From positions 1 to 64,000 of the forward strand of contig NZ_JAIUKZ010000002.1 of NCBI RefSeq assembly GCF_020165985.1: DNA of 64,000 nucleotides, given 5' to 3'. Origin of the DNA: Bacillus sp. RAR_GA_16. GTDB lineage: Bacteria; Bacillota; Bacilli; Bacillales; Guptibacillaceae. Shown one piece after another: positions 8,291-17,324 of this stretch (position 1 is its first letter; each line of letters starts with the position of its first letter). The notes beneath the pieces were generated by a model, which saw only the letters and a list, made by a program, of their open reading frames with translations, was not told the origin of the DNA and did no database searches. The position numbers and the translations under genes were made by a program.

Positions 8291-9000
8291 TGAATTCATT
8301 AGTTGATGTGGTTTCTATTGCACAAGAACTTGTACGAACAAAATGTCTCTCATGTGAAGCAGCTTTTCTAGCTGGAAGTGTTGTGAGAGGAGAGGAAACG
8401 GCTACTTCTGATCTCGATGTCGTAGTGTTTGATTCATCTGTTACCGCTTCCTATCGAGAAAGTTTTATTTATAAAGAATGGCCAATAGAATGGTACGTTC
8501 ATAATTTAAGCAGCTATCAAGCTTTTTATAAAAGCGACTGTGAAAGAGCAAGACCCTCACTTCCTAAAATGGTGTCAGAAGGTTACATTCTTTGTGATAC
8601 GGGAATGGCCAGAGAACTTCAGGAGGAAGCAAACATTCTCTTGAAAAAAGGGCCGGAGCCATGGAGCGAGGATGATGTGACATTAAAACGTTATTTTCTC
8701 ACAGATGTGTTCGATGATTTTATTGGTGCTACAGATCGTGGCGAAGAAATGTGCTGTGCAGCGGCGCTTGCAGACCAAGTGCATGAATTCATTCTCCGAA
8801 CAAACCAACAGTGGATTGGCTCATCGAAATGGATGGTGAGAGCACTAAGAAAGTATGATCCTAAGGTGGCGGAAAGGTTTGTCAAAGTGTTCGATCATTA
8901 CTATCAAACAAGAGAAAAAAAGGCTGTCATTTCCTTTGTCAATGACGTTTTACAACCATATGGTGGACGTCTCTTTGATGGATTTTCACTAGGGAAGTAA
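8290..9000 (+). CDS. nucleotidyltransferase-domain protein
   Basis: The 236-residue product has the polymerase-beta-type nucleotidyltransferase signature AGSVVRGEETATSDLDVVVF near residue 28, with the GS...DLD metal-binding pair intact, followed by a helical C-terminal domain as in aminoglycoside or DUF4111-like nucleotidyltransferases. It could modify a small molecule, an RNA or a protein with NMP. The ATG overlaps the preceding stop in TAATG, so it is translated with the DJ-1-like gene. No antitoxin-type HEPN partner is visible beside it, which argues against a MNT/HEPN pair. Confidence 0.75.
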   Translation: MNSLVDVVSIAQELVRTKCLSCEAAFLAGSVVRGEETATSDLDVVVFDSSVTASYRESFIYKEWPIEWYVHNLSSYQAFYKSDCERARPSLPKMVSEGYILCDTGMARELQEEANILLKKGPEPWSEDDVTLKRYFLTDVFDDFIGATDRGEEMCCAAALADQVHEFILRTNQQWIGSSKWMVRALRKYDPKVAERFVKVFDHYYQTREKKAVISFVNDVLQPYGGRLFDGFSLGK

Positions 9001-9102
9001 TCTTCTAAAGCTAGCCCTTTCTATTCAAACATTCCTTTCAAACGCTAGATGTCTACTATGTTATGATTTATATACTAGAATCTAACTATAGGAGGTTTCA
9101 CT

Positions 9103-9660
9103 TTGAGAGGAGCCAATCTCTTAACCTTCCTTTTCATAATAGGAATTTCTCTAATTGTTTTCAATTTTAAAGACGATCTGGAAGGAATGTTAATAAAAAA
9201 AGATGTTCCTTTACCAACTGAGCTACATCCGAAAGTAAGTGATGCCAAAAATCTGTTGATCACTCAAGCCGCCGAGAAAGGCATCGAAATTGTCATTACG
9301 GACGGACACCGAACGAAAGAAGAACAAGATGCTCTTTATGAGAGAGGACGTTCAATAGAAGGGCAAGTTGTTACAAATGTTGAAGGAGGTAGTTCTTATC
9401 ATAACTATGGTCTTGCGATTGATTTTGCTTTGAAGCTAGATGATGGTGATGTTGTTTGGGATATGGAACGAGATGATAACGAGAATGGAGAATCAGATTG
9501 GATGGAAGTAGTGACCATTGCAAAGGATCTTGGTTTTGATTGGGGTGGGGACTGGCGTAATTTCAAAGACTATCCTCACTTGCAAATGGATTTCGGTTTA
9601 ACCATGCGACAATTAAAAAATGGGCAAAGACCTCAGGAAAGTGAGTATGCAACAAATTAG
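9103..9660 (+). CDS. cwlK: M15-family peptidoglycan endopeptidase, CwlK-like
   Basis: A 185-residue enzyme of the VanY/CwlK group, which cleaves the L-alanyl-D-glutamate bond of the peptidoglycan stem peptide in B. subtilis. An N-terminal hydrophobic segment (residues about 4-20) is a signal or anchor. The zinc-site motifs are VITDGHRTKEEQDALYERGR (read in pieces), SSYHNYGLAIDFAL with the His and Asp ligands, and WGGDWRNFKDYPHLQM with the catalytic Asp and the last His. Start is TTG 9103 after a perfect AGGAGGT site. A Nudix gene follows after 12 bases and is likely in the same operon. Confidence 0.88.
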   Translation: MRGANLLTFLFIIGISLIVFNFKDDLEGMLIKKDVPLPTELHPKVSDAKNLLITQAAEKGIEIVITDGHRTKEEQDALYERGRSIEGQVVTNVEGGSSYHNYGLAIDFALKLDDGDVVWDMERDDNENGESDWMEVVTIAKDLGFDWGGDWRNFKDYPHLQMDFGLTMRQLKNGQRPQESEYATN

Positions 9661-9672
9661 TGAGAGGATATC

Positions 9673-10125
9673 ATGATGAGAACGAGAAAGGCAATTGGGG
9701 CTATTGTTACGCAAGAAAATCGGTTCCTCATTGTTCGCAAAGTAGCGATTAATACGAAAGCAGGAAAAGAGTACCAAAGTGGATCGTGGGACTTTGTCAA
9801 AGGGGGCGTTGAGGTCGAAGATGAAACCTTAGTAGCTTCAATGAGAAGAGAGTTATTAGAGGAAACGGGATCGGTTGCTTATACGTTAAAGAAACAATTT
9901 CATGATACGATCTCATTTACATTTCCTGAGAAAATTCAAACGAAAATTGGTTACCATTATCAGGTTACTACGATGTTTCATTTCGAATATATAGGGGACG
10001 GACATGACCTACAACCGAATGACAAAGAAATTGATCAAATTACGTTTGTATCGGAACAATCGTTATTACACCTTTTAGAACATGAGGAATCAAAAGCGTT
10101 TTTTATTCGAAATAAGCCTTACTAA
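9673..10125 (+). CDS. Nudix hydrolase
   Basis: A 150-residue Nudix enzyme with the box G-x5-E-x7-RRELLEETGS (about residues 40-62), with all catalytic acids in place. N-terminal strands AIGAIVTQENRFLIVRKV are typical of the dATP/8-oxo-dGTP-type Nudix branch, but the precise nucleotide substrate is unknown. Start ATG 9673 follows GAGAGGAT, 12 bases after the CwlK-like stop, so cotranscription is likely. A tandem terminator follows. Confidence 0.82.
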   Translation: MMRTRKAIGAIVTQENRFLIVRKVAINTKAGKEYQSGSWDFVKGGVEVEDETLVASMRRELLEETGSVAYTLKKQFHDTISFTFPEKIQTKIGYHYQVTTMFHFEYIGDGHDLQPNDKEIDQITFVSEQSLLHLLEHEESKAFFIRNKPY

Positions 10126-10170
10126 AAAAATAAATAAAAAGTTTTAAAGAAGGAGGTTTAAGTATTTGAT

Positions 10171-10241
10171 AAGGGGGTAAATTTAAACTAACATAATTTT
10201 CCCCCTTTTGTACCGCCCATAAAAATGGGCGGTACTTTTTT
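10171..10241 (+). terminator. two tandem hairpins ending the cwlK-Nudix unit
   Basis: The first hairpin pairs AAGGGGG (10171-10177) with CCCCCTT (10201-10207), and the inner AAATT pairs with AATTT; TTTTG follows. The second is a perfect 11-bp stem, GTACCGCCCAT / ATGGGCGGTAC (10210-10220, 10225-10235), loop AAAA, with six Ts after it. The second is a textbook intrinsic terminator. Confidence 0.88.
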
Positions 10242-10422
10242 GATGATGGAAGAAGGGGAAGTGTTCAAGGTAATGGGTTGGCAAAACCAAGTATATTTAG
10301 TAGTTTAATATTTTGGAAATTCTTGAAAAATGGAGAGGTTATCGATAGGATAAGGGAAGCAAGCTAACGTAGACGAACTGATTACGCTCTCTTATCGTTC
10401 GCCTAAAAGATAGGAGCATAAC

Positions 10423-11798
10423 ATGTGGCAAACTAGACTGTTTCAACATATGTACCTTTTTTATTTATTTGTTTTTCTGTTAGATGTGATCCACCTCTTT
10501 TGGTCAAATGCTACTCTCTATACAATTATTGGCGTATTGGCCATGGTGATGATTGTGATTAATTTTAATGAAGCGGAATCGTGTTTTCAAAATCCTTGGC
10601 ATCATTCTTTTATGCGCAGGGTCCTTTTTTTATTTTTCAAGTGATCTTAGTCTTTTTGAGGTTCCATCCTTTTTCGCTGGCAACATAGGATTGTTATTCC
10701 TTTTATCCATGCTTCCGTGGATGAATAGTGTTGTAAAAGCAGGTAGGTATAACAAGCTTTTGCAAACGTTACTAGGTGGCAATGTAAAGAAAATGGGAGA
10801 ATTGTATGTGCGGGGAGAAGCAACAATGGTTTCTCTTGCAGCGTTTTTAAATTTATCATCTGCAACGATTTCTCAAGATCTGCTAAAAAATCAGCTTAAA
10901 AAATCAAAAATAAGCGTCCGAAACAGTTTTATCGCTATGTCGACTTTAAGAGGATATTCCTTAGCGTTACTGTGGAGTCCATTAGAGATTTTACTTGCTA
11001 CATCGATCTTTATTACAGATGCGAATTATTTGGAAGTATTGCCGTGGATGTTGCTTGTTGCCTTATTAGGGTTTGTCATAGATGCTACGATCGGAAAAGT
11101 TACCTTTCGAAATGAGGGGGTAGAAGAGGTTGGGACACCTTCAAAGCTAGAAAAAGGGAGTAAGAAGAAGTTATTCGAGTTTATTCTAGCTCTGGTTTTG
11201 TTCTTAGTCGTCGTTGTTTTTCTAACCAATGTGATTGAATTCAATTTTTTATTCGCCGTAACGATTGCCCTTTTTCCGTTTGCATTTATTTGGGCATTAT
11301 TGTTAAAGCGAAAAAGAAGTTTCTTTCAAATTGGTTGGTTCAACTGGAAAAGACAAACCAATCATTTACATAATTTCATCGTATTGTTATTAACCCTTGC
11401 CTTTTTTACAGAAACGTTAAATGCTTCTCCCTACTTGCGTTACCTTCAGGAATCCGCTAGTAGCCCTTGAAGGACATCAGGTATTTATTATGTTTTTTAT
11501 TCAGGCTACTTTCTTAATGATGACACTATTAGGAGTACATCCTATCGCCACAATGGGGATTTTTGGAGGTGTTAGCGAGCTCTTGTTAGGCACGTTTCCT
11601 TCCGTTACGTTAACAATTCTCCTTGCGAGTTGCGCAATTGCAACTGTTCCATCAGCCCCTTATGGCCTTATTGTTACATTAACTTCAGTCAGCTTGAAAA
11701 TGAATCCTTATAAAATTGTCTTGAAAAACATTCCGTATAGTTTGATGTGTGGTTTTATTGGCATTTTCATTGCTTATTGTACGTTATTTCTTTATTAG
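10423..11798 (+). pseudogene. multi-pass membrane protein broken by two single-base insertions
   Basis: Three overlapping frames (10423-10644, 10568-11470, 11421-11798) read as one protein of about 457 residues with ten or more membrane segments. Neither internal start has a ribosome binding site. Removing one A from GGAATC at 10577/10578 joins ..INFNEA-DRVFKILGII.., and removing one A from GGAATC at 11451/11452 joins ..RYLQ-DPLVALEGHQV... The repaired chain has a permease-like layout with two halves separated by a loop rich in Lys and Glu (residues about 220-250). I cannot name the family. Start ATG 10423 follows TAGGAGC. The kinase gene follows 23 bases later. Either a true pseudogene or, more likely, an intact gene with two sequence errors. 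Confidence 0.7.
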
Positions 11799-11821
11799 AA
11801 AGTTTGGAGAGGAGGCACATC

Positions 11822-12751
11822 ATGAAGTTGCAAGAACAATTTGTCCAATCGATTTGCTTTTATTTTAAGGAAGAGGGAAAAGCGTGGCTCCAGCAGTTAC
11901 CGCAGATTGTCAGGTATTGTGGACAAAAGTGGTCTCTTACAATTGAGGATCCTTATTCTCTCTCGATCAACTATGTGGCTCCAGCTAAGCTAGTGAGTGG
12001 AAAAGAAGTGGTGGTAAAGCTCAGCATACCAGGAACAGAATTTCTTGATGAATTAGAATCTCTGCGCTTATTTAATCATCATGGAATGGTTCAAGTTATT
12101 GACTTTGATAAAGAAAAAGGCATTATCATACTAGAAAAAATATCTCCTGGTTATACGCTGGCAAAAATTAAAAATGATGAATTAGCATGTCGTATCGCTG
12201 CTAGAGTACTTAAGAAGTTATCGATTTCTGCTCCTTTAAAAACCAGGCTTCAAACAACAGCTATCAGAGAGAAGTCGCTGCGAGCGACTGTAGTTGAGCA
12301 TGAGGATGGATATGGCCCGCTTTCTTCTCAGACCCTAAAGACGTCACTTAATCTTTTTACAAAATTAAATCAATCCATCTCAAAGTACAAGTTAATCCAC
12401 GGAGATTTTCACCATTATAATGTGCTTGCTTCAGAGGAAGATGATTGGGTTGCGATTGACCCAAAAGGGTTGTTAGGGGAAACAGAGTATGATGTGATTC
12501 AGTTTCTGTTAAATTGCTTACCGGAGGAAAACGTTTATGAAGTAACTAAAAAACGAGTAGATATATTGACGGAGGAACTTCACCTTAATCAGGAGCGATT
12601 ACTACTTTGGGGCTATTGTCATACGGTACTTGCGACGTCATGGAGTGTAGAAGGAAGCGACTATAGTCAGTCTTTTTATCAAATGATTGAGATCTTTGAG
12701 AGGATTTATAAAGAATCGTATGGAAAAGAAGTAGCTCAATATACGATGTGA
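11822..12751 (+). CDS. APH(6)-like aminoglycoside/hydroxyurea phosphotransferase
   Basis: A 309-residue small-molecule kinase of the APH_6_hur family, whose known members phosphorylate streptomycin at the 6 position or hydroxyurea. Kinase-fold motifs are VVVKLSIP (Lys for ATP), HGDFHHYNVL (catalytic loop HGD....N) and VAIDPKGLLGE (metal-binding Asp). ATG 11822 is preceded by GAGAGGAGG; the open frame upstream of it is read-through. Whether it confers resistance cannot be judged: such genes are common chromosomal genes in Bacillaceae. It may be cotranscribed with the membrane protein before it. Confidence 0.82.
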   Translation: MKLQEQFVQSICFYFKEEGKAWLQQLPQIVRYCGQKWSLTIEDPYSLSINYVAPAKLVSGKEVVVKLSIPGTEFLDELESLRLFNHHGMVQVIDFDKEKGIIILEKISPGYTLAKIKNDELACRIAARVLKKLSISAPLKTRLQTTAIREKSLRATVVEHEDGYGPLSSQTLKTSLNLFTKLNQSISKYKLIHGDFHHYNVLASEEDDWVAIDPKGLLGETEYDVIQFLLNCLPEENVYEVTKKRVDILTEELHLNQERLLLWGYCHTVLATSWSVEGSDYSQSFYQMIEIFERIYKESYGKEVAQYTM

Positions 12752-12770
12752 AGTAAATGAGGGAAATTTA

Positions 12771-12804
12771 AAAATCTCGGAGTGCATTAGCGCTCCGAGA
12801 TTTT
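12771..12804. terminator. bidirectional terminator
   Basis: A 12-bp inverted repeat AAAATCTCGGAG / CTCCGAGATTTT (12771-12782, 12793-12804) with a 10-base loop. A-run on one side and T-run on the other let it serve both the kinase gene and the converging MMPL gene. Confidence 0.88.
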
Positions 12805-12813
12805 ATCGTGCCT

Positions 12814-15459
12814 TTATCTTTTTTTGGCTTTAAACGGCCACCAAATGCCATTCCCAAATGATACCACAACAGCAGGGATGAGAAGAGGTAGAACAATTAG
12901 ACCGTAAAGAAGCAATCCGGTAATAACAATCGTAGCAATTTGCATTAAGCTTAGTACACCAGAAGGCATCATGGCACCAAAAGTTCCTGCTAAGATAATG
13001 GCTGCCGTAATGACAACTGTCCCCATTTTAGCCATAGATCGATGCATGGCTTCCATAATGCCAATCGAAGCTTCTTCGTTAAAGCGGTCGAGTAGGAAGA
13101 TGGAATAATCGACGCCAAGCGCAATGAGCATCACAAATCCAAAGAATGGAACGGCCCATGTAATCCCGTCATAGCCTAATAGATTAATAAAGATTAATTC
13201 AGAAATTGCTATCGAAGTAAAGTACGTAAGCAAAAGCGATCCAATCATCACAATCGGCATGATCATGGAGCGGAATAGAATGGTTAGAATAATAAACAAA
13301 CCGACAAGCATGATGATGACTGTTCGTGTAAAATCACTTGTTGAAATGTCTGATAAGTCGCTATTAATACTTGAAACCCCGCTATAAGCAACCGTTGCTT
13401 CTTCAAGTGGTGTTCCGTCAATCGAGCGGGAGACGGTTTCTTTTATATCACGTACAGTTTGAATGGCTTCAGTTGAATAAGGATCTTCTTTTAAAATCAC
13501 TTCAAGCGTAACGGCCTTTTGTTCATCGAACGCGTAACGTTCAATAGCTGGTTCAAAGTCTTCATTTTCAAGCGTTCCTTTTGGAATGAAAACGCCTGTA
13601 TCACGAAGAGCGTTTGATTCACCCATATTGGTTATCAAATCGGCTGCGTCCTGTAAGCCATTTTTTATTTCATTCAGTCCATCAATCGAAGACCCAACCC
13701 CTTCTGATAGATCGGAAATGCCCCCGCTTAGTTCTGAAATTTGACCTGACTGACCTTGCAGATTGGAGGATGCACCCGCAAGACCTTGTTGAATTTGGCT
13801 AAGTTGCTGTTGAACCTGACCGAGCTGCTGAGACGCTGCCGCAACATTTTGGGATTGTTGAAGACCTTGTGAAATGGACCCAAGCTGATCATTCACTTGT
13901 CCCAATCCATTTACTGCTTCTTCAAGTCCTCCTGCATTACCACCAGACGGGATTTGACCACTTATCTGATCTAATCCATTTTGTACTTCAGTTAATCCAT
14001 TTTGAACGTCATTGATTCCATTCGTCGCTTCATTTAAGCCGTCGCCAACCTGGGAAAGTTGTGAATCAACATAGAAGTCATCAATCACATCTCCGGCTGG
14101 TCTCGTAATTGATCTGACAGAAGCAACATCTTCATTTTTATTAATCTCTTTACTAATTGTTTCGATATAAGGAAGCAATTCCTCTGTCACAATCGCATTG
14201 TCTTGCTGAATAATGACTTTTACAGGAAGCGAATCTCCCTTACCGAATCCTTCTTCAATCGCATCTAGCCCTTTAACAGATTCATAGTCACTACCAATCT
14301 CATTGACAGTATTAAACGACAGTTGATCGTCGTATGTGAAAAGGAGTGGAACCATAATAACAGCAACTACAACCATCGACCAAATTGGTTTGTTAATCGA
14401 GAAACGACCGAAACTAGTCCATAGTTTACTATCTTTATGAGATGCTGATTTTTTTGATGGCCAAAACAGTTTATTTTTTAGTAGCGCCATAAAGAATGGG
14501 ACAATTGTAAATAAAACAAGCATTAAGACGGCAATTCCGACTGCGACCCCAACCGCGGATTTAAAGATAGGAAAGTCAGCAAAGCCGATTGCTGCAAAAC
14601 CGATGAAAACGGCTAGGCCGCTTATTAATAGCGTCCTTCCAGCAGTTTTGTACGTAATTACGATCGCATCTTCGACAGAATGTCCTTCCGTTAATTCTTC
14701 TTTATACCTGCTTAATAGAAGGATGCAATAGTCTGTACCAATTCCAAATAAGACGGCAACTAAGAAAATCTGCGTGTAGTTGGATACTGGAAAATCAATC
14801 CAATCAATCAGGAAGGCAACAATGGATTGGCTAAGTAGATAAGTGACTCCTACAGCGAGCAGTGGGATAAAAGGTGTTGTAATAGAGCGGAACACTGCAA
14901 GTAGTAGGATAAAAATTAACACCACAGTAATGATTTCAGTTCGCTCTAGTCCTTTCTGAGCACTTTCATTTACATCGTGATTAATGATGGCCTCTCCTGT
15001 AAGATAAGCGGTTGTATCATCTGGAACGAAATCCTCTTGAATACGGTTTGCGAGGTCATTCACTTCTTCATCTGTTCCGTCTACTGTGATGGGGAGAAGA
15101 ACCGTTTGTTTATCTTCAGAAACAAGTTGTTCCGTCATTTCTTCACTTTCGAAAGGATCAAGAACATCTTTTATAATGGCTCCTTCTCCCTCAAGTTCTT
15201 CGGCAATGGAAGAGACCGTCTTTTGTTCTTTATCTTCGACGGGTTGATCGTAAGTAAATACAAGAGAGATCGTTTCATCACCTGCCCCTGCTTCCTCAAG
15301 TATGTCGGCAGCTACTTTTGAATCAGCATTTTCAGGGAGCTGAAATGTCCCTGCATCCTCAGCCTGCTTTGAAAGATTTGGAGATAAGATAAATAATGTA
15401 ACAGTTAGCGCAATAAGTGCAATTGCAATTGGCCATTTAAACTTTAAAATTTGTCTCAT
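12814..15459 (-). CDS. MMPL/RND-family transporter
   Basis: An 881-residue RND-superfamily exporter of the MMPL type (B. subtilis YdfJ class). It has two halves, each a large extracytoplasmic loop plus a six-helix bundle; GTDYCILLLSRYKEE in the first half and GVDYSIFLLDRFNEEA in the second are the paired charged TM4 motifs that carry protons. Between residues about 470 and 630 the second loop is a Gln/Gly/Leu-rich heptad-like repeat (QLGQVQQQLSQIQQGL and similar), likely a long coiled hairpin. ATG 15457-15459 overlaps the marR stop in ATGA, so both are one operon under the MarR operator. Substrate unknown; drugs or lipids are typical of the class. Confidence 0.88.
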   Translation of the reverse strand: MRQILKFKWPIAIALIALTVTLFILSPNLSKQAEDAGTFQLPENADSKVAADILEEAGAGDETISLVFTYDQPVEDKEQKTVSSIAEELEGEGAIIKDVLDPFESEEMTEQLVSEDKQTVLLPITVDGTDEEVNDLANRIQEDFVPDDTTAYLTGEAIINHDVNESAQKGLERTEIITVVLIFILLLAVFRSITTPFIPLLAVGVTYLLSQSIVAFLIDWIDFPVSNYTQIFLVAVLFGIGTDYCILLLSRYKEELTEGHSVEDAIVITYKTAGRTLLISGLAVFIGFAAIGFADFPIFKSAVGVAVGIAVLMLVLFTIVPFFMALLKNKLFWPSKKSASHKDSKLWTSFGRFSINKPIWSMVVVAVIMVPLLFTYDDQLSFNTVNEIGSDYESVKGLDAIEEGFGKGDSLPVKVIIQQDNAIVTEELLPYIETISKEINKNEDVASVRSITRPAGDVIDDFYVDSQLSQVGDGLNEATNGINDVQNGLTEVQNGLDQISGQIPSGGNAGGLEEAVNGLGQVNDQLGSISQGLQQSQNVAAASQQLGQVQQQLSQIQQGLAGASSNLQGQSGQISELSGGISDLSEGVGSSIDGLNEIKNGLQDAADLITNMGESNALRDTGVFIPKGTLENEDFEPAIERYAFDEQKAVTLEVILKEDPYSTEAIQTVRDIKETVSRSIDGTPLEEATVAYSGVSSINSDLSDISTSDFTRTVIIMLVGLFIILTILFRSMIMPIVMIGSLLLTYFTSIAISELIFINLLGYDGITWAVPFFGFVMLIALGVDYSIFLLDRFNEEASIGIMEAMHRSMAKMGTVVITAAIILAGTFGAMMPSGVLSLMQIATIVITGLLLYGLIVLPLLIPAVVVSFGNGIWWPFKAKKR

Positions 15460-15908
15460 TTTGCATCTCCTTCTGTTTTTAAAATTGAACTTAACTTGCG
15501 AAAAATACGCAGAAATTCATCTATTTCTTCTTCATGAAAATCATTTAATACGATGTTTTCAACATGTTCATAAATGACTTCATTAAATAACGTAACGACA
15601 TCATTTCCTTTTGGGGTAAGGGTGATGGACTTGCCTCTTAAATCTTCTGTAGAATCAACTGTCATCACAAGTCCTTTCGTTTCAAGTTTTTTGTAACGAT
15701 TAGAAATAGCGCTCTTATGTACACCTTGTAAAGAAGCGAGTTTTCCAGGAGAAATACAGTTAGATTTGGAAATGATTTGAAGCATCTGGAGCTGTTCAGA
15801 TGAATACTCTTCAAATAATTGATGTTCAAAAGAACGAATAATTCGTTCAGTACCATACATAATCACTTCTTCAAAAAGCTCAACGGCTTCACATAACTTC
15901 TTCTTCAT
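15456..15908 (-). CDS. MarR-family transcriptional regulator
   Basis: A 150-residue winged-helix MarR regulator: helices LQMLQIISKSN, then the recognition region SPGKLASLQGVHKSAISNRYKKLETKGLVM, then the wing DLRGKSITLTPKGNDVV. It starts with ATG 15906-15908 after GGAGG. Its stop overlaps the start of the MMPL pump, so it most likely represses its own operon and releases on binding a small ligand. Two spaced copies of GTTTA-N5-TAAAC directly upstream are the probable operator. The layout is the usual local MarR-efflux pairing. Confidence 0.88.
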   Translation of the reverse strand: MKKKLCEAVELFEEVIMYGTERIIRSFEHQLFEEYSSEQLQMLQIISKSNCISPGKLASLQGVHKSAISNRYKKLETKGLVMTVDSTEDLRGKSITLTPKGNDVVTLFNEVIYEHVENIVLNDFHEEEIDEFLRIFRKLSSILKTEGDAK

Positions 15909-15924
15909 TTATATACCTCCGTTA

Positions 15925-15961
15925 GTTTACCCTCTAAACATCATTAGTTTACCCCCTAAAC
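15925..15961 (-). promoter_or_regulatory. tandem MarR operator GTTTA-N5-TAAAC
   Basis: Two palindromes, GTTTA-CCCTC-TAAAC (15925-15939) and GTTTA-CCCCC-TAAAC (15947-15961), start 22 bp apart, i.e. about two helical turns, so two dimers would bind the same face. They sit 17-53 bases before the marR start. On the minus strand they overlap a possible promoter TTGCAT-18-TAAACT. Autorepression is inferred from position and symmetry. Confidence 0.65.
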
Positions 15962-16099
15962 AATAAGGAATGCAATGATTAACTATTATTAAATAGGTTG
16001 AGACCATTGGATATCATTATATGAATATGACCGTTTGTGGAAAGTTTTGTGAAATCGGAAGAAAAAATGAAAATTTACAGAATTTTGGCACAATATTTA

Positions 16100-16128
16100 T
16101 TGCATAATCCCACTATCGATATTATGAT
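16100..16128 (+). promoter_or_regulatory. sigma-A promoter of the AbrB/Abh gene
   Basis: TTGCAT (16100-16105), 17-base spacer, TATGAT (16123-16128). It lies 45 bases before the start codon. Confidence 0.5.
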
Positions 16129-16173
16129 AAAAGAAATAGAGAATGTTCGCTAAAACGAAAGGGAGGAATGAGG

Positions 16174-16479
16174 ATGAAGAGCACTGGTGTGGTAAGGAAA
16201 ATTGATGAACTAGGCCGAATTGTCATTCCTAAAGAACTCCGACGTACGTTAGACATTAAGGTGAAAGATCCAATTGAAATTTTTACAAGCGAAAACAAAG
16301 TGATATTACAGAAGTATCAAGCAGATATGGCGTGCATGATAACAGGTGAGATCCTAGATGATAACCAGAAGTTTGGTAATGGAAACATTGTTCTCAGTAA
16401 AGAAGGAATGCTATTGCTACAAGAAGAATTGGAGAAGAAATTAGGAAAGAAAAAAGAAGAAATGATAAATGCCGATTAA
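16174..16479 (+). CDS. AbrB/Abh-type transition-state regulator
   Basis: A 101-residue AbrB-family DNA-binding protein. The swapped-hairpin N-domain reads MKSTGVVRKIDELGRIVIPKELRRTL (in pieces), matching AbrB and Abh nearly residue for residue. The C-domain GNGNIVLSKEGMLLLQEEL is closer to Abh than to AbrB. AbrB/Abh tetramers repress or tune stationary-phase, antibiotic and matrix genes. The frame allows ATG 16168, but GGGAGG lies only one base before it; ATG 16174 has proper spacing. A clear sigma-A-type promoter and a terminator flank it, so it is a single-gene unit. Confidence 0.88.
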   Translation: MKSTGVVRKIDELGRIVIPKELRRTLDIKVKDPIEIFTSENKVILQKYQADMACMITGEILDDNQKFGNGNIVLSKEGMLLLQEELEKKLGKKKEEMINAD

Positions 16480-16490
16480 TGAAATTTATC

Positions 16491-16522
16491 TACCCTTCCA
16501 TTTACCTTGGAAGGGTATTTTT
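16491..16522. terminator. terminator between convergent abrB-like and trmB-like genes
   Basis: A 10-bp stem TACCCTTCCA / TGGAAGGGTA (16491-16500, 16508-16517), 7-base loop, then TTTTT. It is 11 bases after the AbrB/Abh stop. Confidence 0.88.
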
Positions 16523-16565
16523 GTAGAAGATGTAGCAGTGAATAGTGTGTGTGAAAGGGACAATA

Positions 16566-17324
16566 TCAATAGCGTAATTTGAGCAGGACATTCCGAATGT
16601 GGGGATCTTCCATCATAGTAGAACCGAACTTCCGAGTAATTTCTGTTAAAGCAATGTCGTGGTAAAAGAATTCAGTAAAAAAAGTAACGAGTGGTTTCGA
16701 TTTCGTGTGAATAGCCTGCCAGTTTGTATCTTCAATGCCAGCAAATAACACTTCTTCATAATCAATAATCACGATTCGACTTCGCTCGAGTTTCTGGTGA
16801 TCTGCATCTGGAATCAGCGTTGTAACATGTCTAAGGTTGGAGTCAATTTCCCCGATTGCATGTATTTCTACTCCAATTCCCTCAGCTTCTTTTTTCTCAA
16901 GTAAAGCGAGGTGCTGCTCAATATCATCCGCCCATCCAGAGAAAATAATTGAACTAGTCGAAAGGTGAAGCAGTTCAGAGACGAGGGAATGAATGGACTG
17001 TTCTTCTTTCAAAGTCCATACGCGATCATCACTCTTTTTTTTTCGAGATTGTATGGTTTTCAATTGCGTTATATTGTCATTAAAATCACGCTGTAGTTTC
17101 TTTATTGCTGAATCCAGTGGAAGTGGGGCATAAAGCCGTTTTTTTTCAGTAGTTGATTCTAATATCATTCCTTTCTCACTCATACGCCGGAGGACATCAT
17201 AAACTTTTGATCTAGGAACGCCAGAACGTTTGACAATTGCAGTAGCATCAAGAGCTTCGTCGATTGTAATAAGAGCTTCATAGACCTGGCTTTCATATTG
17301 CGTAAATCCAAACTGTTGCAGCAT
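16566..17324 (-). CDS. TrmB-family transcriptional regulator
   Basis: A 252-residue TrmB-like protein: N-terminal winged helix FGFTQYESQVYEALI...ATAIVKRSGVPRSKVYDVLRRMSEKGMI, a short helical linker (about residues 75-105), then a C-terminal ligand-sensing domain with ...IIFSGWADDIEQHLALLEKKEAEGI... and RIVIIDYEEVLFAG. TrmB proteins sense sugars or other ligands and repress transport genes. It is divergent from an MFS exporter, with a 7-bp-arm palindrome between them, so it probably controls that exporter. Start ATG 17322-17324, preceded on the minus strand by AAGGAG. Confidence 0.85.
   Translation of the reverse strand: MLQQFGFTQYESQVYEALITIDEALDATAIVKRSGVPRSKVYDVLRRMSEKGMILESTTEKKRLYAPLPLDSAIKKLQRDFNDNITQLKTIQSRKKKSDDRVWTLKEEQSIHSLVSELLHLSTSSIIFSGWADDIEQHLALLEKKEAEGIGVEIHAIGEIDSNLRHVTTLIPDADHQKLERSRIVIIDYEEVLFAGIEDTNWQAIHTKSKPLVTFFTEFFYHDIALTEITRKFGSTMMEDPHIRNVLLKLRY

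Noticed and set aside
11026-11244. Minus-strand frames inside plus-strand genes (for example 6424-6783, 11026-11244, 21112-21387, 49280-49675).
   Set aside because: They are antisense to well-supported genes, lack ribosome binding sites and have no family features.
13700-14060. Repetitive Gln/Gly-rich stretch inside the MMPL gene as a possible repeat element or inserted gene.
   Set aside because: It is in frame and forms a long helical loop known in the RND/MMPL type; the DNA is not a mobile repeat.
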